Source: Nitrospirota bacterium
GTDB taxonomy: Bacteria > Nitrospirota > Leptospirillia > Leptospirillales > Leptospirillaceae
DNA: 15,808 nucleotides
Assembly: GCA_021828525.1 (NCBI GenBank)
Contig: JAJZGM010000010.1
Span: 1 to 15,808 of the forward strand
Direction: 5' to 3'
Positions within the stretch are counted from its first letter, which is position 1; each line of letters begins with the position of its first letter. The notes under the pieces were generated by a model. It worked only from the letters and a program-made list of their open reading frames with translations. It had not been told where the DNA came from and made no database searches. A program made the translations under genes and the position numbers. Below are positions 7,023 to 12,857 of this stretch, piece after piece.

Positions 7023-7457
7023 TTATTTCAGGACGGGAACCTGGCGCTTCTCTTCCAGGTCGAGGAGCCGGACCCAGGTGGTGATGTCGGTCCGGGAGGG
7101 ATCGAGGCCCTGGAGAACGGAGGTGAACCAAGCCTTTTTTTCCGGTGTGTCGGGAGCGGCAGACTCGTAGAGCGTGTTGAAGGCTTCGACGGCGTCAGGG
7201 GAGAGGGCCTTGGAAAACCTTTTCCAGAGCTCGGCGTAAACGGTTTCGTCGGATGAGTGTGTCTGAACGAGCCTGGCAAAATCCTCGGCGGAAATCCCGA
7301 TGTGCCCAAGGAACATCTGGTCGAGCGGACAGTTGTATTTGTATTCACCCAAGGTTCCGGCGTTGTTGGCCCGGGCCTTGTCGATGATCCTCTTGAGATG
7401 GTCGATTCCATGGAGTCGGTCGACCGGACTTCTTGGAAAGTGTTTGCTCAGATCCAT
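7023..7457 (-). CDS. DUF5069 domain-containing protein
   Basis: The 144-residue product opens with MDLSKHFPRSPVDRL, then HLKRIIDKARANNAGTLGEY and YNCPLDQMFL. This N-terminal pattern is characteristic of DUF5069, a small soluble cytoplasmic family of unknown function. The conserved DKARA and YNCPLD blocks are intact and the length is normal. The C-terminal half is helical and charged. The frame allows upstream starts at 7484 and 7463, but AGGAGG at 7465-7470 sits exactly 7 bases before the ATG at 7457 and overlaps or abuts the others. The M16 pair follows 96 bases later on the same strand; no functional link is known to me. Confidence 0.88.
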   Translation of the reverse strand: MDLSKHFPRSPVDRLHGIDHLKRIIDKARANNAGTLGEYKYNCPLDQMFLGHIGISAEDFARLVQTHSSDETVYAELWKRFSKALSPDAVEAFNTLYESAAPDTPEKKAWFTSVLQGLDPSRTDITTWVRLLDLEEKRQVPVLK

Positions 7458-7577
7458 AGCCATACCTCCTCGGACTGTCCTCATTGATCGGAGACCGTGA
7501 CCTGCACGTGACAGGGAAGAAACCGTTCAATTGTCGAGGATAACACAGGAGGAGGGTTCGGGAAAGGGAGAAGAGCC

Positions 7578-7670
7578 GTGTCAAAAGGGGACAAGCGGAA
7601 GGCGGGACAGGAAAGGGGTGACTGCTCCTTTGATTGGACCCGTCTACCCTGGCCCAAATTGCCCTTTTGA
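7578..7670 (+). CDS. Candidate 30-residue ORF
   Basis: GTG at 7578 is preceded by AAAGGGAG (7563-7570) with an ideal 7-base gap, and the frame runs 30 codons to TGA at 7668. The predicted peptide starts MSKGDKRKAGQERGDCSFDW and ends with a Pro/Trp-rich tail (LPWPKLPF). I recognise no family. The ribosome binding site is the only positive evidence; chance is quite possible in this purine-rich stretch. Confidence 0.22.
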   Translation: MSKGDKRKAGQERGDCSFDWTRLPWPKLPF

Positions 7671-7687
7671 AAAATTCGGTCTATCCT
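7659..7687 (+). promoter_or_regulatory. Weak sigma70-like promoter for the small membrane protein
   Basis: TTGCCC (7659-7664) and TATCCT (7682-7687) are 17 bases apart, each matching 4 of 6 consensus positions. Transcription would start near 7694, about 80 bases before the TTG start at 7775. Confidence 0.3.
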
Positions 7688-7774
7688 GTAGGCGGGTTTG
7701 GATGCGAAGAGGGAAATGCCACCGGGTTTTCCGGACCACCGACCCTGACAACGCTGATCAAAAGGAGTTGCGCC

Positions 7775-8104
7775 TTGACCCTTCTTGTCCTGGTTCTTCT
7801 GTCAACCATCGTGATTGCGCTGGGAGGCGTCTCGATCTCCCTCGGACTCGGAATCCGCCATCCGGTCAGGGGAGCCGTGGCCCTGACCATCGGCGGACTG
7901 GTCGTTCTGGCCGGCATGACCCTCATGTACAAGGCTCTTCAGCACAAAAAGCTAGCCGGCCGGGCGGACAGCGTCATCGTCAATGCGGAGCACTACTTCA
8001 ACTATCGAAACAGGCATCTAGTTCGGCAGCCGACCAACATCCGGATAAAGGGTTCCGGGGGGCCAGTCAAACCAGGCCAGAAGCCGGTTGTCAAGGGTCC
8101 CTAG
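7775..8104 (+). CDS. Small two-helix membrane protein of unknown function
   Basis: From a TTG start at 7775, placed 7 bases after AAAGGAG (7761-7767), the frame gives 109 residues. Two hydrophobic helices lie at about residues 2-24 and 31-52, separated by a short GLGIRHP turn. A basic, hydrophilic C-terminal tail follows, with a Tyr/Asn/Arg-rich patch (HYFNYRNRH) and a Lys/Gly/Pro-rich end. The topology is likely a hairpin with both ends in the cytoplasm. The open frame extends upstream to 7634, but those codons lack a good ribosome binding site. The last 87 bases run antisense to the end of the transglycosylase gene, which is unusual and lowers confidence. I do not recognise a family. Confidence 0.5.
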   Translation: MTLLVLVLLSTIVIALGGVSISLGLGIRHPVRGAVALTIGGLVVLAGMTLMYKALQHKKLAGRADSVIVNAEHYFNYRNRHLVRQPTNIRIKGSGGPVKPGQKPVVKGP

Positions 8105-8638
8105 GCCTCGGTTCCGGTGACGTTTTTCGAGGGCGACCATTTCGCGCTCTTCCCGTTGGGACTGATGGCGGAAATGTCTTGCCCAGCTGATGACGCGAAC
8201 GACATAGCGTTCGACGGAGTGGGCTCCCCGGCTGTTCACATATCCCCCGTGACGCCACCGGGGCCTTCCGGCATTGTAGGCGGCCACGGCATCGGCCCCG
8301 TACGGATGCTTTTGCAGGAGCCAGGAGAGATATCGCACTCCGTAGGTCAGATTCACGGAGGGATCGTAGAGAGTGTTGATCGACCCTCGAAGCCCCATCC
8401 AGCGGGCTGTCCGGGTCGTAATCTGCATCAGTCCCAGCGAGACATCATTAATGCGTTCCTCAAAGCGGCTTTTCCTTGGATCGAAGCTTGACTCCTGGGC
8501 GACGATCCCGGCCACGAGAACGGGATTGATATGATGTCTGCATGAAATTTGTGTGATAAGGTGCGAATAGGGAACGGTCGGAGAGAGAAGATGGGCACTT
8601 AGGCACCAAGCCACGGATTGATGAATCATCCAGTTCAA
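8018..8638 (-). CDS. Lytic transglycosylase (SLT domain)
   Basis: This 206-residue protein carries a lysozyme-like SLT domain at about residues 27-155: catalytic Glu49 in VAQESSFDP, GLMQI at 69-73, a DPSVNLTYGVRYL helix, and AYNAG at 120-124. Such enzymes cleave the MurNAc-GlcNAc bond in peptidoglycan with formation of the 1,6-anhydro end. I chose a TTG start at 8638 because AGGAGG at 8646-8651 is exactly 7 bases before it; the open frame continues to 8866 but overlaps the promoter. The N-terminus (WMIHQSVAWCLSAHLL) is only weakly hydrophobic and not a convincing signal peptide, so export is uncertain. The C-terminal 50 residues are basic and outside the domain. Confidence 0.9.
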   Translation of the reverse strand: MNWMIHQSVAWCLSAHLLSPTVPYSHLITQISCRHHINPVLVAGIVAQESSFDPRKSRFEERINDVSLGLMQITTRTARWMGLRGSINTLYDPSVNLTYGVRYLSWLLQKHPYGADAVAAYNAGRPRWRHGGYVNSRGAHSVERYVVRVISWARHFRHQSQREEREMVALEKRHRNRGLGTLDNRLLAWFDWPPGTLYPDVGRLPN

Positions 8639-8831
8639 TGCGCAACCTCCTGATGAGGGTAGCTGATCCGTTCCCGCGCAGGCGTGATCTTTATCCCCGG
8701 ACAGGGGAAGCGAAATCATGCCTTGGTCTCCATCGAGCCGGTGATCCGACCGGATTCCGGCGCTCCCTGCGGGGTGCATGGCCCCACGGAAGTGTAAAAA
8801 AAATCCTGATTCGATGGCAGGAACGATTGAT
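8639..8831 (-). promoter_or_regulatory. Long, structured leader of the transglycosylase gene
   Basis: The predicted - strand transcript has about 190 untranslated bases before the TTG start. Visible hairpins, in transcript order, are: GTGGGG/CCCCGC; a long imperfect stem (GAGC-bulge-CGG with CCGGCTC) capped by ATCC/GGAT; TCCCC/GGGGA; and CCTC pairing with the GAGG of the ribosome binding site. Near the 3' end, GGATCAGCTACCCTC resembles the GTCAGCTAACCTC block of the c-di-AMP (ydaO) riboswitch, a class known before cell-wall hydrolases. The 5' conserved blocks of that riboswitch are not visible, so the class is unassigned. Confidence 0.4.
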
Positions 8832-8837
8832 GGGTTT

Positions 8838-8866
8838 AGTATAGCTCCTGACTTGTCTGAAGTCAA
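8838..8866 (-). promoter_or_regulatory. Strong sigma70-type promoter for the transglycosylase
   Basis: On the - strand TTGACT (8866-8861) and TATACT (8843-8838) are separated by exactly 17 bases, each matching 5 of 6 consensus positions. Transcription would start near 8831. This is the best promoter in the window and fixes the gene start downstream of it. Confidence 0.75.
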
Positions 8867-8923
8867 GAAAAATGTTATTTGATGCTAATATGTTGATATG
8901 AAAAGAAATGTTTTTTTTCGTAC

Positions 8924-8939
8924 TGTGATCACCGTCACA
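8924..8939. promoter_or_regulatory. CRP/FNR-family operator, perfect TGTGA-N6-TCACA
   Basis: TGTGA (8924-8928), six bases, then TCACA (8935-8939) is an exact match to the half sites of the E. coli CRP consensus. Its centre is about 41 bases upstream of a start predicted from TATAAG at 8960-8965, the geometry of a class II activator promoter. It is also about 100 bases upstream of the divergent transglycosylase start. Which regulator binds is unknown. Confidence 0.55.
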
Positions 8940-8959
8940 AAATGCTGAGGTTGTTGATT

Positions 8960-8965
8960 TATAAG
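8960..8965 (+). promoter_or_regulatory. Possible -10 element of the pseudouridine synthase promoter
   Basis: TATAAG matches 5 of 6 positions of the -10 consensus. No -35 match lies 17 bases upstream, as expected if an activator at 8924-8939 substitutes. The resulting leader would be only about 11 bases, without a clear ribosome binding site, which is a weakness of this model. Confidence 0.35.
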
Positions 8966-8982
8966 GATTTTAATCAAATTAA

Positions 8983-9753
8983 ATGATTCATACTCCGGAT
9001 CGCTGGTTATCGAAGGCAGGATTGGCCTCTCGCCGCGAGGTTCTTGAATGGATCACTGCCGGCCGTCTCACCCTGAATGCCCGCCCTGTGGTCTCCGACC
9101 GACCCGTTTCCTCCCCCGGCTCTCGGCCGGAATGCATGCTTCTGCCCCCTTTCTTTCTCGACGGCCAACCTCTTGTTCCCCCGCCTCCTTTGCTCCTGGC
9201 CTTGAACAAGCCCAGAGGAATTCTGGTAACCCGGACCGATCCCCGGGGCCGTCCCGTGATCGGGGATATTGTCGGGGCGAGTTCATGGGGAGCTCCGGGT
9301 TACGGGTCTATCCGGCCGATTGGGCGTCTTGACCAGGCCTCGGCGGGCCTGATTCTCCTTTCGAACTATCCTGAACTTTTCAGTGATTTTCTCGATCCCT
9401 CCTCACGCGTTCAACGGATCTACCGGGTTCAGATCTCTCCGGTACTCCGGGATGAGCACCAGACACTGTTTTTCTCGGGAAGGGCAGGGGAGGCTCCCGG
9501 ATACGGGAAGATCGAGGTCTTTCCGGAACGGAGATCCCTCCGTTCGGAATGGATTCACGTCTGCCTTTCGGAGGGCCGGAACAGGGAGATAAGAAACTTC
9601 CTCGCCTGGTATGGATACCGGGTCCTTCATCTGATCCGGCTGGCTTTCGGGCCCTACGTTCTGGGCGAAATTCCTCCAGGCACAATCTCGGATATCTCCG
9701 ATCGGGCCGGGGAGGCCGGGGTCCGGTGGGTGATATGGAGAAGGGCCGACTGA
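8983..9753 (+). CDS. RsuA/RluB/RluE-family pseudouridine synthase
   Basis: The 256-residue protein has an N-terminal S4-type RNA-binding segment (about 8-45, with LSKAGLASRREVLEWITAGR) and a catalytic domain that begins LALNKPRGILVTRTDPRGRP (72-91). The catalytic motif GRLDQASAGLILLSN contains the nucleophile Asp117. Such enzymes isomerise specific uridines of rRNA to pseudouridine. Family members usually modify 23S (RluB, RluE, RluF) or 16S (RsuA) rRNA; I cannot tell which from sequence alone. The ATG at 8983 lacks a close ribosome binding site (AAGGA at 8963-8967 is 15 bases away), but the S4 domain begins within ten residues, so a much later start is unlikely. Confidence 0.92.
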   Translation: MIHTPDRWLSKAGLASRREVLEWITAGRLTLNARPVVSDRPVSSPGSRPECMLLPPFFLDGQPLVPPPPLLLALNKPRGILVTRTDPRGRPVIGDIVGASSWGAPGYGSIRPIGRLDQASAGLILLSNYPELFSDFLDPSSRVQRIYRVQISPVLRDEHQTLFFSGRAGEAPGYGKIEVFPERRSLRSEWIHVCLSEGRNREIRNFLAWYGYRVLHLIRLAFGPYVLGEIPPGTISDISDRAGEAGVRWVIWRRAD

Positions 9754-9766
9754 CACGGGCGGAGCC

Positions 9767-9794
9767 TTGACAGGCCAAAAATCCAAGATATATT
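9767..9794 (+). promoter_or_regulatory. Sigma70-type promoter for hsp20
   Basis: TTGACA (9767-9772, perfect) and TATATT (9789-9794, 5 of 6) are 16 bases apart, just beyond the pseudouridine synthase stop. Transcription would start near 9801. No CIRCE element is present. Confidence 0.65.
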
Positions 9795-9859
9795 TTGAAT
9801 TGAAAGGAAACACAGACTATGAAAGATCACGGACAATCACTGTTGCCGGGTTTCAGACC

Positions 9860-9881
9860 GGCCTCGAAAAAGGAGAAAGCC
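9860..9881 (+). promoter_or_regulatory. Hairpin covering the hsp20 ribosome binding site
   Basis: GGC (9860-9862) can pair with GCC (9879-9881), and CTC (9863-9865) with GAG (9873-9875), across a three-A bulge. This would hide part of the AGGAG used by the ATG at 9882. Weak stems of this kind occur in RNA thermometers of small heat shock genes; here it is only a suggestion. Confidence 0.3.
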
Positions 9882-10334
9882 ATGGCGACTCTACTGCGTT
9901 GGGATCCCGTCAAGGAGTTCGACGATCTTGCCCGCCGTTTTACCCCTTTCATGCTTCGGAATCCGGAGGCCCGTTTGGAAGAGCGGCAGGCAAGGAAAGC
10001 GGTCGAATGGGCCCCGAGTGTTGATATCTCCGAAGAAGAGGGAGCCTATGTTGTCAAGGCCGAACTGCCCGAAGTTCAAAAGGAAGCGGTCAAGGTTGTG
10101 ATCGAGAACGGCGTCCTGACCATCTCGGGAGAAAGAACGCGGAGTACTGAAAAAACGGGTGTCAGGTATCATCGGGTAGAAAGGGAATATGGGGCATTTT
10201 TGCGCTCCTTCACCCTTCCCGAGGATGCCGACCCCAAAAAGATCTCCGCCAACATGAAAGACGGGGTTCTGACAGTCCGGATCGAAAAGCTGGCGGAGGC
10301 GAAACCCCTTGCCGTCGAAATCAACGTCGAATGA
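9882..10334 (+). CDS. Hsp20-family small heat shock protein
   Basis: This 150-residue chaperone has a variable N-terminus (MATLLRWDPVKEFDDLARRF), an alpha-crystallin domain at about 43-135 with the closing pattern DGVLTVRIEK (127-136), and a C-terminal VEINVE that serves as the I-x-I/V anchor motif. It would form oligomers that hold unfolding proteins under heat or acid stress. The ATG at 9882 follows AGGAG (9871-9875) by 6 bases and gives the usual family length. A second in-frame ATG at 9819, with AAAGGA 10 bases upstream, would add 21 residues not typical of the family. A good promoter and a strong terminator flank it, so it is probably a single-gene unit. Confidence 0.95.
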   Translation: MATLLRWDPVKEFDDLARRFTPFMLRNPEARLEERQARKAVEWAPSVDISEEEGAYVVKAELPEVQKEAVKVVIENGVLTISGERTRSTEKTGVRYHRVEREYGAFLRSFTLPEDADPKKISANMKDGVLTVRIEKLAEAKPLAVEINVE

Positions 10335-10378
10335 CGGCGGGGACAAAAAGCTTGGTTCGGGTTTGAGCCCGTGCATGA

Positions 10379-10394
10379 TCCCTTTTTGAAGGGA
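10379..10394 (+). repeat. Small hairpin after hsp20
   Basis: TCCCTT and AAGGGA form a perfect 6-bp stem with the loop TTTG. It precedes the main terminator and may protect the 3' end of the message. Confidence 0.4.
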
Positions 10395-10415
10395 CCAGAA
10401 ATCCTGTAAGGATGG

Positions 10416-10443
10416 AGGGGGACCGAGTGTCCCCCTTTTTTTT
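10416..10443 (+). terminator. Rho-independent terminator of hsp20
   Basis: AGGGGGAC (10416-10423) and GTCCCCCT (10429-10436) make a perfect 8-bp stem with the loop CGAGT, followed by an uninterrupted run of eight T residues. This is a textbook intrinsic terminator. Confidence 0.92.
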
Positions 10444-10462
10444 GGGGACCAAGGTGATTTTG

Positions 10463-10471
10463 TGCGATAAT
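10463..10471 (+). promoter_or_regulatory. Extended -10 promoter for murI
   Basis: TGC followed by GATAAT (10466-10471) fits an extended -10 element, with no clear -35. It lies 20 bases after the hsp20 terminator and would start transcription near 10478, about 68 bases before the murI start. Confidence 0.45.
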
Positions 10472-10545
10472 CTCCCCTGTGTGACGGCTCCTCCGTGTGA
10501 GGGGGGTGCCCTATCGGCCAATGCCGGAAATTTACGGGAGGTTTT

Positions 10546-11421
10546 TTGTACAATTTTCCAGAGGATACAGAGACGTTTTCTCCCGGATTTGCCCTCTTCG
10601 ACTCCGGTATGGGGGGGCTGTCCGTCCTTCGACATTTTCTTGACCAATTCCCCCAGGATGATTTCCTCTACTTAGGCGACATGGCACGCTTTCCCTACGG
10701 GTCAAAGTCCCGGGAGACCATCCGGAGATTTGCGCTCGAGGATGCCGCCACCCTGATGGCATTCCGGCCGAAGACCCTTGTGGCCGCCTGTTTTACCGTT
10801 TCCAGTCAGGCCCTTGATGACCTCGTCGAGTTCTGTGCTCCTGTGCGGGTCGTCGGCATGGTGGAGGCGGGGGCACGCGCGGCCTTGTCCAGAACGAGAA
10901 CAGGACGTGTCGGGGTCCTCGGGACGGAAGGAACAATTCAGAGCGGGGCGTATCCGGCCGTGTTTCGCCGCCTTTCGGGGCAGGAGCCGGAGGTCTTTGG
11001 AGTGGCGTGTCCCCTCTTTGCCCCCATGGTTGAGGAAGGGTGGATCGACGGGGATATCCCGGAGAGTATTGCCAGGGAATACCTGTCCGTATTTCTGGAG
11101 AGCCGGACGTCCGGAGTTGATACCGTCATCCTGGGCTGCACCCATTATCCACCCCTCCTTCCTCTTCTGACCCGCCTCTTTCCTGAGATGGCCTTCATCG
11201 ATCCGGGGCTCGAGCTTGCAAAATCTGAAGTCGAGGCCCATAACGTAAAGGAGCGGAAGGGAAAGGGACAGGTCTCCTATCTGGTGACCGATGGCCGTGA
11301 GCGATTCCAGCGTGTCGGCCAACACCTTCTGGGAAGACATATCGAGAATGTGCATGAGGTCACCATCAATTCGGGTGACCTTTCCATGGTTTACAGTCAG
11401 GGAGGTCTGAGTGAGAAGTGA
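10546..11421 (+). CDS. murI: Glutamate racemase with altered active-site motif
   Basis: Glutamate racemase makes D-glutamate for peptidoglycan. The 291-residue product shows the family landmarks: FDSGMGGLSVLR with Asp19, DMARFPYGSKS (45-55), the first catalytic Cys82, TEGTIQSGAYP (127-137) and the second catalytic Cys198 in LGCTHYPPL. The usual ACNTAS motif around the first Cys reads Ala-Cys-Phe-Thr-Val-Ser, so the substrate-contacting Asn is Phe83. The start is TTG at 10546, with GGGAGG at 10536-10541 only 4 bases upstream; no better start is visible and the core begins within 15 residues. The 3' end overlaps rph by 11 bases. Confidence 0.93.
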   Translation: MYNFPEDTETFSPGFALFDSGMGGLSVLRHFLDQFPQDDFLYLGDMARFPYGSKSRETIRRFALEDAATLMAFRPKTLVAACFTVSSQALDDLVEFCAPVRVVGMVEAGARAALSRTRTGRVGVLGTEGTIQSGAYPAVFRRLSGQEPEVFGVACPLFAPMVEEGWIDGDIPESIAREYLSVFLESRTSGVDTVILGCTHYPPLLPLLTRLFPEMAFIDPGLELAKSEVEAHNVKERKGKGQVSYLVTDGRERFQRVGQHLLGRHIENVHEVTINSGDLSMVYSQGGLSEK

Positions 11422-12130
11422 CGGAAGAAGTCAGGAGCAGTTGAGGACGCTTGTCATCGAGCCCGCACCAAACAGATATGCCGAAGGATCGGCCGTAGTC
11501 AAGATGGGTTTCACTCATGTTCTGACCACTGTCAGCATGGAAGAAAAGGTTCCGCCGTTTCTCAAGGATCAGGGCCGGGGTTGGGTGACGGCCGAGTATG
11601 GAATGCTGCCACGGTCCACCCACGAGCGATCTCCGAGGGAGGCGGCCCGCGGCAAGCAGAGCGGCCGGACCCAGGAAATCCAGCGTCTGATCGGGCGTAG
11701 TCTTCGATCGGTGGTGGACTTCGAAGGAATGGGAGTCCGGACAGCGACAGTGGACTGCGATGTGATCCAGGCCGATGGGGGAACGCGGTGCGCCTCGATT
11801 GGAGGAGCCTTCGTGGCCCTGGCTCTCGCCTTCTCCAATCTGAAAAAGGCCGGAGTCATCGGAGGGATCCCTCTCAAGGACTATCTCGCGGCTGTTTCCG
11901 TGGGCATCGTGGAAGGGGAGCCCTGTCTTGATCTGTGTTATACGGAAGATTCGACGGCCGATGTGGACATGAATGTGGTCATGACCGGACGGGGCGAGCT
12001 GGTCGAGGTACAGGGGACGGCCGAACACCGTTCCTTTTCAAGAAAAGACATGGACCGCCTCCTGGATTTGGCCTGGAAGGGAATCTCAGAAATTGTCGAC
12101 CTCCAGAGACGGCTCGTCTCTCTCGGATGA
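11411..12130 (+). CDS. rph: Ribonuclease PH
   Basis: This phosphate-dependent 3'-5' exoribonuclease trims the 3' ends of tRNA precursors. The 239-residue length is normal. Recognisable blocks are the start MRSDGRSQEQLR, AVVKMGFTHVLTTVS, the GWVTAEYGMLPRSTHERSPRE region (57-77), GRTQEIQRLIGRSLRSV (85-101), the VDCDVIQADGG strand (115-124), EDSTADVDMNVV and the closing EVQGTAEHRSFSR. The GTG start at 11411 follows GGAGG (11401-11405) by 5 bases. It overlaps murI, and the rhodanese frame starts before its stop, so the three genes form a tight operon. Confidence 0.97.
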   Translation: MRSDGRSQEQLRTLVIEPAPNRYAEGSAVVKMGFTHVLTTVSMEEKVPPFLKDQGRGWVTAEYGMLPRSTHERSPREAARGKQSGRTQEIQRLIGRSLRSVVDFEGMGVRTATVDCDVIQADGGTRCASIGGAFVALALAFSNLKKAGVIGGIPLKDYLAAVSVGIVEGEPCLDLCYTEDSTADVDMNVVMTGRGELVEVQGTAEHRSFSRKDMDRLLDLAWKGISEIVDLQRRLVSLG

Positions 12131-12632
12131 GGCCCAGAGAAAAAGGATCCGGGACTTCGAATCCCTCCTTGGCCGGACCGATGCCAGAATTACCTGTCAG
12201 GAATTGAGAGAGATCCTTTCCGGTAAGAATGGAAAGGAGAGGGCGGGATCGCAGGGTATTCTCCTTGATGTCCGGGAGGAGTGGGAATACCGGTTTGTCC
12301 GATTTCCCGAGGCCATCCACATCCCCTTGTCCCGGTTGCCTGACAATCTCGACAGCATTCCCAGAGATCGACAAGTCATCGTTTACTGTCACACCGGGAT
12401 ACGCTCCCTTCTGGCCTGTTACCTGCTTATTCAGAACGGGTTTCCGAATGTCAGAAACCTGGAGGGGGGAATCGATGAATTTGCGCGGATCTTGGGACCC
12501 GCTATCCCCCGGTACCGGCTGGAAGAAGGGCGACGTCCCCCCGCAGCGGTTCTGGCTGAAAACGTCCGTGGGGAAGGAAGAAGTCTCCATAATCCTTGGG
12601 GAGAGGGGGTTTCGGGGAGGATTTTCCTTTGA
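12093..12632 (+). CDS. Rhodanese-domain protein
   Basis: The 179-residue product has a single rhodanese domain at about 31-138: ILLDVREEWEY (56-66), the helix ending HIPLSRLPDNL, and the active loop YCHTGIRS with the candidate sulfur-carrying Cys99, then a NLEGGIDEF close (122-130). Such domains carry persulfide sulfur or sense phosphate-like ligands. The CHTGIR loop fits the usual CxxGxR. The only plausible start is TTG at 12093, inside the rph gene, with a poor ribosome binding site, so translation probably depends on coupling to rph. After the domain comes a 40-residue Arg/Gly/Pro-rich tail with no recognised motif. The substrate is unknown. Confidence 0.88.
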   Translation: MSTSRDGSSLSDEAQRKRIRDFESLLGRTDARITCQELREILSGKNGKERAGSQGILLDVREEWEYRFVRFPEAIHIPLSRLPDNLDSIPRDRQVIVYCHTGIRSLLACYLLIQNGFPNVRNLEGGIDEFARILGPAIPRYRLEEGRRPPAAVLAENVRGEGRSLHNPWGEGVSGRIFL

Positions 12633-12646
12633 ACGGGGCCAAGGAC

Positions 12647-12675
12647 TTGTTCTCGACCGTAAAGTCCGGTATGAT
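12647..12675 (+). promoter_or_regulatory. Promoter upstream of the ABC-F gene
   Basis: TATGAT (12670-12675, 5 of 6) is preceded at 17 bases by TTGTTC (12647-12652, 3 of 6). Transcription would start near 12682, two bases before a small ORF and about 172 bases before the ABC-F start. Confidence 0.45.
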
Positions 12676-12683
12676 TTTAACTG

Positions 12684-12857
12684 ATGTCTGAAAAATACCT
12701 CCGTTTGTCCATGCTGCAACCGATCTATTCCGCGAAAGACCCGGCGGATACCCGAAGAGAGCCAAAGAGGACCTCTGAAATGCCCCGTCCCGATCTCAGG
12801 AACCCCCTGAAGGGGAGGCCGGACAATCCTGTCCAGGTCGCTCCGGAAAAGTTATGA
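12684..12857 (+). CDS. 57-residue ORF abutting the ABC-F gene, possible leader peptide
   Basis: The frame starts with ATG at 12684 and ends with TGA at 12855-12857, overlapping the ABC-F start as ATGA. The peptide starts MSEKYLRLSMLQPIY and continues rich in Pro, Arg and Lys, with no family I recognise. There is no ribosome binding site, but the predicted transcript would begin almost at this ATG. Inside it lie two small hairpins (12804-12815, CCCC/GGGG with a TGAA loop; 12821-12834, GGACA/TGTCC). It could be a real small protein, a leader peptide coupled to the ABC-F gene, or chance. Confidence 0.35.
   Translation: MSEKYLRLSMLQPIYSAKDPADTRREPKRTSEMPRPDLRNPLKGRPDNPVQVAPEKL

Larger units (their letters stand above)
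7458..7774. other. Divergent spacer between DUF5069 and the small membrane protein
   Basis: About 317 bases without a recognised gene. It holds the DUF5069 ribosome binding site, a candidate 30-codon ORF (7578-7670), a weak + strand promoter (7659-7687), and the ribosome binding site of the next gene. I see no strong - strand promoter for DUF5069 and no strong hairpin or RNA gene. Confidence 0.5.
8870..8982. other. AT-rich divergent spacer
   Basis: This stretch is much richer in A and T than its surroundings and includes a run of eight T residues. It lies between the - strand transglycosylase promoter and the + strand pseudouridine synthase start, and holds the CRP-type site and a possible -10 element. 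No gene is seen in it. Confidence 0.6.

Noticed and set aside
7531..8190. 219-codon frame overlapping the small membrane protein
   Set aside because: It is Arg/Gly/Ser-rich with no recognisable domain; the frame with two membrane helices and a good ribosome binding site is preferred.
8639..8831. Firm assignment as ydaO (c-di-AMP) or GEMM (c-di-GMP) riboswitch
   Set aside because: Only one block near the 3' end resembles ydaO, and the 5' GGGGA-ACC and GGGGTGAAT blocks are absent. GEMM landmarks are missing too. Left as an unassigned structured leader.
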